Positions 26,722-34,510 of a DNA stretch of 64,000 bases are shown one piece after another; position 1 is the stretch's first letter, and each line of letters opens with the position of its first letter. Source of the stretch: JAJFFW01 sp965263375 (GTDB taxonomy: Bacteria > Pseudomonadota > Alphaproteobacteria > Caulobacterales > Parvularculaceae); assembly GCA_965263375.1 (NCBI GenBank), contig OZ253669.1:2604001-2668000 (forward strand), written 5' to 3'. The translations under genes were made by a program, and so were the position numbers. The notes below the pieces were generated by a model that was not told the DNA's origin, searched no databases, and saw nothing but the letters and a program-made list of their open reading frames with translations.

Positions 26722-27657
26722 CTATTCAATATTCTGCACTTGCTCACGCATTTGATCGATCACAGATTTTAAGTCGAGACCGATTTGTTTTAGATCCATC
26801 GTCGCCGCTTTAGAGCAAAGCGTATTGGCTTCACGGTTAAACTCTTGCGATAAAAAATCAAGCCGCCGCCCCACAACGCCGCCAGTCGCCAACAAAACAC
26901 TCGCCGCCTCAACATGTGCGTCGAGACGATCAAGCTCCTCGCGGATATCGGCTTTAACCGCCAGCAACGCAACTTCATGGGCTAATCGGTCAGCGGGCAG
27001 CTTTTCATCCAACATCAAATCTTTAAGACTTAAGCTGAGTTTTTCGCGGATCGCCTCCGGCGCTGCTTCCGCGCCCTTTCGTGCTTTTTCTGTCAAATCT
27101 GAAATTTCTTGAAGCTGCGCTTTCAAAGTCGCCGCGATTACGCCGCCTTCACCAGTGCGGTCCTTTGCAAGGGACTGCACGGCTTGCTCAAAACTCGCCT
27201 TCATCCCCGCCAAAAGCTCGCTGCGAGCCTCTTCATCAAAACCATTATCATTTTGCTCAATAACACCGCGGACCGCCAAGATATTTTCAGGGCGCGGCTT
27301 ATCACAGTCAAAGCGCTCGCTAATCTGTTTAGTCAGAGTAAAAACTTTCTCTAACAACACCTCATTAAGCGTATATCCGGCTTCGCGCTCATCCGGTCTA
27401 AAATATAACGACGCATTAATCGAACCACGCTTAAGCAACCGGCTTAAGGTCTTACGTAAATCGGGTTCAAGCTCATCAAATCCCGTCGGCAGGCGAAAAC
27501 GCACTTCAAGCCCGCGGCCATTGACGCTTTTTACTTCCCAATTCCATTGCCCATGGTCACTTCGGCCCGCCGCACGGGCAAAACCGGTCATGGACGCAAC
27601 AGCGCCATCGACAGCATTGTTTTGAAGATCTTGATTGGCGGAAGCGTCAACTGACAT
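26722..27657 (-). CDS. yicC: YicC-family endoribonuclease
   Basis: The 311-residue protein contains the YicC N-terminal MTGFARA and SVNGRGLEVRFRLP, and it ends DQMREQVQNIE, the conserved C-terminus of the family. E. coli YicC is an endoribonuclease that acts on small RNAs. Members usually start at the Met of MTGFAR, which is residue 23 here, so the first 22 residues may not be translated. The gene starts three bases after the mltG stop and ends nine bases before gmk, the usual yicC-gmk pairing. Confidence 0.93.
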   Translation of the reverse strand: MSVDASANQDLQNNAVDGAVASMTGFARAAGRSDHGQWNWEVKSVNGRGLEVRFRLPTGFDELEPDLRKTLSRLLKRGSINASLYFRPDEREAGYTLNEVLLEKVFTLTKQISERFDCDKPRPENILAVRGVIEQNDNGFDEEARSELLAGMKASFEQAVQSLAKDRTGEGGVIAATLKAQLQEISDLTEKARKGAEAAPEAIREKLSLSLKDLMLDEKLPADRLAHEVALLAVKADIREELDRLDAHVEAASVLLATGGVVGRRLDFLSQEFNREANTLCSKAATMDLKQIGLDLKSVIDQMREQVQNIE

Positions 27658-27660
27658 ATT

Positions 27661-28722
27661 TTATTGTTGCTTTCTTGCGCGTTCGATGCGGCGCCATTTC
27701 GCGACATTCGCATTATGCTCGCGCAATGTTGAAGCAAAAGCATGGCCCCCATTACCATCCGCAACGAAGAAAATATCATCCGTTTCCGCTGGATTTAAAA
27801 CCGCAGCAATCGCATCAGCCCCAGGGTTTGCAATCGGCGTCGGCGGCAGACCAAAAATGACATAGGTGTTATAAGGCGTTGCCTTGCGCAACTCGCTCTG
27901 TCTTAGCCCTCGGCCTAAAGGCTCCCCTTTTGTTAAGCCGTAAATAATGGTGGGATCTGATTCAAGGCGCATCCCGCGACGCAATCGATTAACAAATACA
28001 GAAGCGACCCGGGGCCGCTCTTCGGCAAGCGCCGTTTCTTTTTCAACAATCGACGCCAAAATGATCGCTTCTTCGCGCGTGGTAAAAGGGAGCTCTAAGG
28101 CGCGCTGGTCCCATAAATCGTCCATCGTTTGCGCTTGCGCTTTTTCCATCCGCTTGATGAGCTGGTTGCGTGTCTCACCGCGGGTCAACGCATAGGTTTC
28201 AGGCAGCAATGCGCCTTCCTTAGGCTGAAGGGTAATCTCGCCCGTCAAAACGGCTTGTTGTTCTAACAGTCTTAATATTTGCGCTGTGGTTAGCCCTTCC
28301 GCCGCGGTAAAATAATGCAAAATGCTTTTGCCTGCGACCAGAAGATCAATAATCTCCATCACGCTAGCGGCGGCTGGCACTGCATATTCGCCAGCCTTAA
28401 GCTGGGCTTCAACACGGCGCACACGAACTGTGACATTAAACAATTCTTGATGACGCACAGCCCCGGCATCAGCAAGGGATTTCCCGATTGCAGAAACAGA
28501 CATCCCTGGCTTTAAAAGAATGATCTTTTCTTCCGCAAGAGGGCCCGGACGCGCCGCCTCGCGATAAGCGAAATATCCGCCAGTTCCAACCGCCACGGCA
28601 GACAGAACCAGCACCACAACAAAAAATACTAAAAAGGACTTAACCGCCCCGCCCTTTTGCCTTTTTACTCGCCGATGAACCGTCTGGCTCTTGGCGTTTT
28701 TAAGGCTTAAGCCCTGTCGCAT
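27661..28722 (-). CDS. mltG: Endolytic murein transglycosylase MltG
   Basis: The 353-residue protein has a basic cytoplasmic tail, one membrane helix (about 29-52), a LysM-like region and the YceG catalytic domain. ILASIVEKET at 221-230 contains the catalytic Glu227, and RLRRGMRLESDPTIIYGL and TPYNTYVIFGLPPTPIANPG follow, all diagnostic. It cuts nascent glycan strands at the inner membrane and sets their length. It follows fabF by 102 bases on the same strand, as in many alphaproteobacteria. Confidence 0.95.
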   Translation of the reverse strand: MRQGLSLKNAKSQTVHRRVKRQKGGAVKSFLVFFVVVLVLSAVAVGTGGYFAYREAARPGPLAEEKIILLKPGMSVSAIGKSLADAGAVRHQELFNVTVRVRRVEAQLKAGEYAVPAAASVMEIIDLLVAGKSILHYFTAAEGLTTAQILRLLEQQAVLTGEITLQPKEGALLPETYALTRGETRNQLIKRMEKAQAQTMDDLWDQRALELPFTTREEAIILASIVEKETALAEERPRVASVFVNRLRRGMRLESDPTIIYGLTKGEPLGRGLRQSELRKATPYNTYVIFGLPPTPIANPGADAIAAVLNPAETDDIFFVADGNGGHAFASTLREHNANVAKWRRIERARKQQ

Positions 28723-28824
28723 CTAGCGTTTCTCCCTACCCCTGATTGGGCGTAGCTTACCCTAACATTTGCGAAAAAGTCCCCCGTTAAATCTGAACCT
28801 ACTTTTCCACAAATTTTCTTAAGA

Positions 28825-30111
28825 CTAATCGTCAACGCGGCGCATCACCAAACTTGCATTTGTACCGCCGAACCCGAAGGAGTTTGACAGAACTGCGTTA
28901 ATAGGTTTTTGCACAGCTTTGTTTGGCGCTAAATTTATTCGCGTATCGACAGAAGGGTTATCAAGATTAATTGTCGGCGGCGCGACATTATCTCTGATCG
29001 CGAGGATCGAAAAAACAGCTTCAATGGCGCCAGCGGCGCCCAAAAGGTGGCCCGTCGCTGACTTAGTGGACGACATTACAAGTCCATCCGACGCATCGCC
29101 AAATAACCGCTCCACAGCGCGCAGCTCAATCTCATCCCCTAAAGGCGTCGAGGTGCCGTGAGCGTTGATGTAATCGATATCTTCCGGCTGCAGTCCTGAA
29201 CGCTTTAAGGCTGCCTTCATCGCACGATAGCCGCCATCTCCGTCATCAGCCGGCGCTGTAACATGATAAGCATCACCCGAAAGCCCATAGCCGATAATTT
29301 CAGCATAGATTTTCGCGCCCCGGGCTTTAGCGCGCTCATATTCCTCAATGACGACAACGCCAGATCCTTCCCCCATGACAAAACCATCACGGTCGCGGTC
29401 ATAAGGGCGCGAGGCCTTTTTCGGCGTATCGTTGAAGCCAGTCGACAGCGCTTTACAGGCAGCAAATCCAGCAAATCCAATTCGGCAGATTGAGGACTCG
29501 GCCCCGCCAGCAAGCATAACATCCGCATCATCGAGCATAACCATTCGCGCCGCATCACCAATTGAGTGAGCGCCGGATGAGCATGCCGTCACGACGGAAT
29601 GGTTGGGCCCCTTAAGGCCTAATCGGATTGAAACTTGACCAGAAACCAAATTGATCAAACTGCTAGTGATAAAGAATGGCGAAACCTTGCGCGGCCCCTT
29701 TTCATTAAGGGTCGTAACTGAGCGCTCAATTTCTGGCAGGCCGCCAATGCCAGCGCCAACACTAATGCCCGCCCGCGCGCGTTCTTCATCCGTCGTAAAA
29801 GAAAGACCACTGTCATCAAAGGCCATTTGCGCTGCGGCAATACCATACAGGATAAAATCGTCCATGCGCCGGCGATCTTTTACGCTTACCCAATCGTCAG
29901 CGTTAAACGGAACAACGCCTTGTTCCCCACCGCCGCCATAACCATCTATGCGCGGGACTTCACAGCCGATTTGGCAAGGAAGATCTGAAACATCAAATTT
30001 CTCGATCCGCCCAGCGCCGGAAACACCATCCAACAACCGCTTCCATGAAGGCTCTAATGATCCTCCAAGGGGTGTCACCAATCCTAATCCCGTTACCACC
30101 GCACGCCGCAT
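28825..30111 (-). CDS. fabF: 3-oxoacyl-[acyl-carrier-protein] synthase II
   Basis: This 428-residue enzyme has the condensing triad: Cys177 in VTACSSGAHS, His318 in NAHGTSTPLGD and His355 in GHLLGAAGA. It elongates acyl-ACP with malonyl-ACP and makes cis-vaccenate precursors. A glycine-rich insertion, DGYGGGGEQG, near residues 56-65 makes it slightly longer than E. coli FabF. It follows acpP after an unusually long 379-base gap. The start MRRAVVTGLG has GGAGA upstream. Confidence 0.97.
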   Translation of the reverse strand: MRRAVVTGLGLVTPLGGSLEPSWKRLLDGVSGAGRIEKFDVSDLPCQIGCEVPRIDGYGGGGEQGVVPFNADDWVSVKDRRRMDDFILYGIAAAQMAFDDSGLSFTTDEERARAGISVGAGIGGLPEIERSVTTLNEKGPRKVSPFFITSSLINLVSGQVSIRLGLKGPNHSVVTACSSGAHSIGDAARMVMLDDADVMLAGGAESSICRIGFAGFAACKALSTGFNDTPKKASRPYDRDRDGFVMGEGSGVVVIEEYERAKARGAKIYAEIIGYGLSGDAYHVTAPADDGDGGYRAMKAALKRSGLQPEDIDYINAHGTSTPLGDEIELRAVERLFGDASDGLVMSSTKSATGHLLGAAGAIEAVFSILAIRDNVAPPTINLDNPSVDTRINLAPNKAVQKPINAVLSNSFGFGGTNASLVMRRVDD

Positions 30112-30490
30112 AAGGCTATCTCCCTATCTTGAAGCGCTTCTTAGCACAAAACCCAACACGTTAAAGAACGCTAGAGCCGGATAAAAATGCAACCAATCGC
30201 AACGCTATTTAATCAAGCGCCGCCTCTAGGGCCAACGTGTTTGGTCAAACGCATTATCCGCATGATAGGCAGGTATAAAGGGGAAAACAGAAGCTTATGG
30301 TCACCGCCAGCGCGATTGCGCAAAACCAACCAAATCACGCAAACCATGACCCACCGTATCATAAATGGGTGGTACATTGCGCAGAGGCGGACAAAAGTAA
30401 GCAGCCCGCCTTTAATTCAGCCCTCAAGACTTCATTTCAAAGGCGTCGAACGGAACCAGGAACGACGCCCTAAAATGATCTTAAAAGCAG
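30112..30490. other. Intergenic region between acpP and fabF
   Basis: No gene is supported in these 379 bases; open frames on the plus strand lack coding character. A hairpin with 7-base arms GGCGTCG/CGACGCC (30442-30469) lies about 20 bases after acpP and may attenuate readthrough. In most relatives acpP and fabF are much closer, so fabF probably has its own promoter here. Confidence 0.4.
30442..30469 (-). terminator. Weak hairpin after acpP
   Basis: Arms GGCGTCG and CGACGCC enclose a 14-base loop that itself contains a near-palindrome (GGAACCAGGAAC). After the stem the minus strand reads TTTGAAAT, so the T-run is short. It could account for the high acpP to fabF transcript ratio expected from protein need. 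Confidence 0.35.
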
Positions 30491-30724
30491 TTATTTTTGC
30501 GCGTCGATGAAGCTGATAGCGTCGCCAACAGTTTGGATAGTCTCAGCTGCATCATCAGGAATCTCAACGTCGAATTCTTCTTCGAACGCCATCACGAGTT
30601 CAACAATGTCGAGACTGTCCGCACCCAAATCGTCAATGAAGCTCGCTTTTGGATCCACTTTGCCAGGATCGACATCAAGGTGCTCAACGACGATTTTCTT
30701 AACTCGTTCAGCAAGATCGGACAT
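30491..30724 (-). CDS. acpP: Acyl carrier protein
   Basis: The 77-residue acidic protein has LGADSLDIVEL at 33-43, with Ser37 as the phosphopantetheine attachment site. Sequence and length are those of fatty-acid ACP. It carries the growing acyl chain between the Fab enzymes encoded around it. GGAGTG precedes the ATG. Gaps of 268 bases upstream and 379 downstream suggest a separate, strong promoter and separate transcript, as expected for so abundant a protein. Confidence 0.97.
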   Translation of the reverse strand: MSDLAERVKKIVVEHLDVDPGKVDPKASFIDDLGADSLDIVELVMAFEEEFDVEIPDDAAETIQTVGDAISFIDAQK

Positions 30725-30992
30725 GCGCCACTCCTTCTTCGTATCTAACTTTGATATTTTCTTTGATAAACAGATTATTTGTTTGATCGGGCGAACGGCG
30801 CGCCGCCTACCCTTTCATGATGGACTTCGTCACAGGCGATTACGGCATATTGAACCTTCTTGCAACGCTTTAAACGAGCCCTAGCGCCGAAAAGCCTTTA
30901 GATCGCGTATCTTAGCCCTTTTGCCGCGGTTGAAAAAGCAACAAAGCACAACCATCCATGCAAAAATATGCCTTAAAGCATTCTCCTCGCCC

Positions 30993-31730
30993 TTATAACA
31001 TCGCCATCCCGCCATTCACGTGAAGCGTTTGCCCGGTGACATACCCCCCCTCGTTTGAAGCAAGATAAACAGCCGCAGCAGCAATATCTTCAGGCGTTCC
31101 CATAGCGCCAGCGGGAATTTTTCCCAAAATTGCTTCTTGCTGCCCCTCATTCAGCGCGTCCGTCATGGCGGTTGCGATAAACCCTGGCGCAATAGCGTTT
31201 ACGGTTACATTCCGAGACGCAACTTCCTGGGCAAGAGATTTCGTCATGCCAATCATGCCCGCTTTTGAGGCGGCGTAATTCGCTTGGCCTGCATTACCGG
31301 TAACGCCAACCACTGACGCAACACCAATGATCCGGCCGAAACGTTGCTTTGTCATGCCCCGCAAGGACGCTTTGGCTAAGCGAAAATAAGCGGTTAGGTT
31401 GATCTTTAAAACCTCGTCCCACATGTCAGGCTTCATCATCATCATTAATGTATCGCGCGTAACGCCCGCATTAGAGACAACAATATCAAGGCCTTCCATT
31501 GCTTCGCTCGCCTGTTTTGGCAAGGCGTCAACAGCCTCCAAATCAGATAAGTTACATGGACAGATAAAGGCGCGCTCTCCCAATGCGCCAGCGACTTCCT
31601 TTAGTTTTTCCTCGCGCGTTCCAGATAAAGCAACCTGAGCGCCCTGCGCATGAAGGGCGCTGGCGATTGCGCCGCCGATGCCACCAGTCGCACCAGTCAC
31701 CAGCGCTTTTTTTCCTGTAAAATCAAACAT
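30993..31730 (-). CDS. fabG: 3-oxoacyl-[acyl-carrier-protein] reductase
   Basis: The 245-residue short-chain dehydrogenase has the cofactor motif TGATGGIGGAIA (12-23) and the catalytic Ser139, Tyr152 and Lys156 in GVASVVG and NYAASKAG. NAGVTRDTLMMMMKPDMWDEV is a FabG signature. It reduces 3-oxoacyl-ACP with NADPH. It lies between fabD and acpP on the same strand, 103 bases after fabD. AGAAGGATTTTC lies before the ATG. Confidence 0.96.
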   Translation of the reverse strand: MFDFTGKKALVTGATGGIGGAIASALHAQGAQVALSGTREEKLKEVAGALGERAFICPCNLSDLEAVDALPKQASEAMEGLDIVVSNAGVTRDTLMMMMKPDMWDEVLKINLTAYFRLAKASLRGMTKQRFGRIIGVASVVGVTGNAGQANYAASKAGMIGMTKSLAQEVASRNVTVNAIAPGFIATAMTDALNEGQQEAILGKIPAGAMGTPEDIAAAAVYLASNEGGYVTGQTLHVNGGMAML

Positions 31731-31833
31731 TTGAAAATCCTTCTTGATATATCGCCCAAATAAAAGCCCGCTTTTATACAGGAGTCGCGGTCACCAGTCT
31801 GACGGGATGAAAGTCTCGTGCAAATAAAGTGAA

Positions 31834-32781
31834 CTAGAATGCTACGAACGCATCGACATCATCTGGCGCACCGACATTAATAATAGCCGCGTCTTTTTGA
31901 ATGCGCTTTATTAACCCGCTTAGCACTTTGCCGGCGCCAATCTCCACAAATTCCGTACAGCCCTGCTCAACCATATACTGTACACTTTCCGTCCAACGTA
32001 CGCGGCCTGTTATCTGGTCGCCTAATTGCCTTCGGATCTCTTCTGGGGACGACGTCGGTTGGGCACTAACATTGGCGACAACAGGCGTGAGCGGCGCACT
32101 TACTTCAGCTTTTACAAGAGCTTCACGCATAACAACCGCAGCAGGCGCCATCAATTCAGAATGAAAAGCCCCAGAAACTGGCAGTAATTTCGCCATTTTG
32201 GCCCCATATTCTTTTGCAGCGCCAGCCACAGCTTCCACCCGGACCTTAGAACCGGAAATAACGATTTGACCAGGCGCATTATCATTCGCGATCTGGCACA
32301 CCTCGTTATCGCCCCAAGCACCGTCAACGCCATCTATGGCGGCTTGCGCGGCCTCTGCATCAACACCAATTAGCGCCGCCATGCCTCCTTCGCTTGCCTC
32401 TGCAGCCGATTGCATCGCTTCGCCCCGCTCACGCAGTAACTTTGCCGTTTCACTAAGGCTAAGAGAGCGCGCTGCGCACAGCGCAGAATATTCTCCAAGG
32501 GAATGGCCTGCAACAAACATGGCGTTGGCGATTTCTAACCCCGCCTCTTTTTCAAGAACCCGCAGCGCGGCAACAGAATGAGCCATCAATGCAGGCTGTG
32601 CGTTTGCGGTTTGCGTGAGCGTCTCAATCGGACCGTTCTTCATAATGTCAAAGAGCTTGCGACCAAGAGCATCATCAACCTCTTCAAAGACTTCACGGGC
32701 GATGGGAAAAGCCTCTGCGAGCGCCTGGCCCATTCCAACGACTTGACTGCCTTGACCTGGAAAAACATATGCGCGCGCCAT
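31834..32781 (-). CDS. fabD: Malonyl-CoA:acyl-carrier-protein transacylase
   Basis: The 315-residue enzyme starts with the FPGQGSQ motif and has the nucleophile Ser94 in GHSLGEYSAL and His207 in GAFHSELM. It loads malonyl units on ACP. Length and motif spacing are normal. It is the first gene of the minus-strand fatty-acid cluster and is divergent from the rpsF ribosomal operon; GGAGGGAGGAG lies just before its ATG. Confidence 0.96.
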   Translation of the reverse strand: MARAYVFPGQGSQVVGMGQALAEAFPIAREVFEEVDDALGRKLFDIMKNGPIETLTQTANAQPALMAHSVAALRVLEKEAGLEIANAMFVAGHSLGEYSALCAARSLSLSETAKLLRERGEAMQSAAEASEGGMAALIGVDAEAAQAAIDGVDGAWGDNEVCQIANDNAPGQIVISGSKVRVEAVAGAAKEYGAKMAKLLPVSGAFHSELMAPAAVVMREALVKAEVSAPLTPVVANVSAQPTSSPEEIRRQLGDQITGRVRWTESVQYMVEQGCTEFVEIGAGKVLSGLIKRIQKDAAIINVGAPDDVDAFVAF

Positions 32782-33092
32782 AACCGGAACTCCTCCCTCA
32801 TCTTTTAAAAGCTTTCGATAGCGCGCTCGCGCTATGAGGGCAACGCCTTCCGAGAATTGGTCGCGTAAGTATATAATAAAGCCTAATCAGTGCTTGATTT
32901 TCATGGGCTCATAGAGTACCACCCCGCCTTCGAGCGGCGGTCGGCGTCGCTTCTAATGGGTGTTACACATTATTGAATGGGTGTCACACCACTATTGGAA
33001 GTATCGGGATGGGCCCGAGGGACGTTGAGCCGAAGGTTTGTTACGGGCTTCAGCTAGCTCAATAAATCTCCGCCGTCTTTAGGAGCTGCATA
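32782..33092. promoter_or_regulatory. Divergent fabD/rpsF control region with rpsF leader hairpin
   Basis: This 311-base gap must hold promoters for both operons; TATAAT occurs at 32872-32877 but no good -35 was found. A direct repeat AATGGGTGTTACAC / AATGGGTGTCACAC (32955 and 32976) has a 21-base period. Just before rpsF, GCCCG (33013-33017) pairs with CGGGC (33044-33048) around a loop containing CCGAAGG. Such a leader could bind the S6:S18 proteins that are known to autoregulate this operon in other bacteria, but the match to that motif is not proven. Confidence 0.4.
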
Positions 33093-33551
33093 ATGCCGTA
33101 TTACGAGCATATCTTTATTGCGCGCCAAGATATCTCCCCCGCGCAGGTCGAGGCGATGACCGAAACCCTCGCCAACATCATTAAAGACAATGGCGGATCT
33201 ATTGAAAAGTCTGAATATTGGGGCCTTCGCAGTCTGCAGTATAAGATTAAGAAAAACCGCAAAGGCCACTACAGCCTCTTTAATATCGACGCCCCTGCGG
33301 CGGCGGTCCAGGAGCTTGAACGCCAAGAAAAACTGAACGAAGACGTCCTGCGCTCACTCACTATTCGTGTTGATGAACTCGACGCTTCCCCTTCACCCGT
33401 GCTATCGCGCCGTGATAGAGGCGACCGTGACCGCGGTGATCGCGGCGACAGAAACCGCGGAGATCGTGGTGACCGGGGAGATCGTGGTGACCGTGGTGAC
33501 CGCGGAGATCGTGGTGATCGTGGTGATCGCGGCGACAGAGAAAACCGATAG
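33093..33551 (+). CDS. rpsF: 30S ribosomal protein S6
   Basis: The 152-residue protein has the normal S6 fold sequence to about residue 105: YYEHIFIARQDISPAQVEAM, then EYWGLRSLQYKIKKNRKGHY. The remaining 47 residues are a low-complexity tail made almost wholly of RGD and GDR units, encoded by imperfect 9-base repeats. Arg/Asp-rich S6 tails are known in alphaproteobacteria, though this one is very regular. S6 binds 16S RNA together with S18, encoded next. TAGGAG lies before the ATG. Confidence 0.97.
   Translation: MPYYEHIFIARQDISPAQVEAMTETLANIIKDNGGSIEKSEYWGLRSLQYKIKKNRKGHYSLFNIDAPAAAVQELERQEKLNEDVLRSLTIRVDELDASPSPVLSRRDRGDRDRGDRGDRNRGDRGDRGDRGDRGDRGDRGDRGDRGDRENR
33408..33548 (+). repeat. 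Imperfect 9-base tandem repeats encoding the S6 tail
   Basis: Units of the form GGNGAYCGN are repeated about 14 times in frame. Codon choice varies among units (CGT, CGC, AGA; GAT, GAC), which argues that the peptide rather than the DNA is selected, yet the array can still change length by slippage. Confidence 0.8.
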
Positions 33552-33570
33552 GACGCGAAAGGATTAAATC

Positions 33571-33795
33571 ATGTCAAAACCCTTTATGCGGCGCCGTAAA
33601 ACCTGTCCCTTCTCCGGCGATAAAGCGCCCAAAATTGATTACAAAGACCCGAAATTGCTGCAGCGCTACGTTTCAGAACGCGGCAAAATCGTACCATCTC
33701 GTATTTCAGCCGTATCGGCGAAAAAACAGCGCGAGTTGGCCCAAGCCATTAAGCGGGCGCGCTTTATTGCGCTTCTGCCATACGCCGCGGAGTAG
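33571..33795 (+). CDS. rpsR: 30S ribosomal protein S18
   Basis: The 74-residue protein begins MSKPFMRRRKTCPFSGDKAP and continues DYKDPKLLQRYVSERGKIVPSRIS, then KKQRELAQAIKRARFIALLPY, matching S18 along its whole length. It forms a dimer with S6 in the platform of the small subunit. It follows rpsF by 19 bases and precedes rplI by five. Only one Cys (Cys12) is left of the possible zinc-type set, as in many S18 proteins. Confidence 0.97.
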   Translation: MSKPFMRRRKTCPFSGDKAPKIDYKDPKLLQRYVSERGKIVPSRISAVSAKKQRELAQAIKRARFIALLPYAAE

Positions 33796-33800
33796 TCGTC

Positions 33801-34397
33801 ATGGAACTTATCTTACTTGAGCGTGTCGATAATCTCGGCCAAATGGGCGACATCGTCACCGTAAAAGCTGGTTATGCGCGGAACTTTTTGCTTCCGCAAA
33901 AAAAGGCGCTTGTTGCCAATGACTCTAATAAAGCGGTCTTCGAAACCCAGCGCGCTGACCTTGAGGCGCGTAACTTAGAGCGCAAGAACGAAGCACAAGC
34001 CGTCGCCGAGAAAATCGATGGACGCAGCTTTGCAATCATTCGCCAAGCCTCTGAAACCGGGCTTCTTTACGGATCCGTTTCGACCCGTGACATAGCCTCT
34101 TGCGCAAGCGAAGAAGGTGTTGCGATTGACCGAAATCAAGTGCGCCTTGATAAGCCGATTAAAGCTTTAGGCATTACGTCGGTTCGTCTTCGCCTGCATC
34201 CTGAAGTGGATGCAACGATTGAAATCAATGTTGCGCGTTCAATGGAAGAAGCTGAACGTCAAGCGCGCGGTGAAAATGTGCTGGCGCAAACTGACGACAT
34301 TGACGAGACAGAAGATGACGTCGATCAGAGTGCTGAATTCTTTGATGAAGACGCAAATACTGAAGAAGAAGAATCGCAAGAAGCTGTGGAAGAATAA
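33801..34397 (+). CDS. rplI: 50S ribosomal protein L9
   Basis: The 198-residue protein starts MELILLERVDNLGQMGDIV and has the L9 signature VKAGYARNFLLPQKKAL, then the long connecting helix and the C-terminal RNA-binding domain (to about 150). An acidic tail of about 45 residues, rich in Asp and Glu, extends the protein beyond the usual 150; such tails occur in alphaproteobacteria. It ends the rpsF-rpsR-rplI operon before a strong terminator. Confidence 0.97.
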   Translation: MELILLERVDNLGQMGDIVTVKAGYARNFLLPQKKALVANDSNKAVFETQRADLEARNLERKNEAQAVAEKIDGRSFAIIRQASETGLLYGSVSTRDIASCASEEGVAIDRNQVRLDKPIKALGITSVRLRLHPEVDATIEINVARSMEEAERQARGENVLAQTDDIDETEDDVDQSAEFFDEDANTEEEESQEAVEE

Positions 34398-34464
34398 TTC
34401 ATCGCTTTTTTCTAACGCAATCAGTGCGCTAGGAAAAATAAGGCTCGTAGCCTGCAATTTTCAA

Positions 34465-34494
34465 AGCTCGGTCGCTTGGCGACCGGGCTTTTTT
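34465..34494 (+). terminator. Rho-independent terminator of the rpsF operon
   Basis: Arms AGCTCGGTCGC and GCGACCGGGCT pair over 11 positions (one G-T) around a TTG loop, and six T follow. It lies 68 bases after the rplI stop. The T-run ends only one base before the first possible dnaB ATG, so dnaB must be read from readthrough or from a promoter overlapping this hairpin. Confidence 0.9.
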
Positions 34495-34510
34495 CATGCA
34501 CATTACGGCC

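Noticed and set aside
33408..33548. Tandem repeats that could be taken for a CRISPR array
   Set aside because: Units are 9 bases, in frame, without spacers, and encode the S6 tail.
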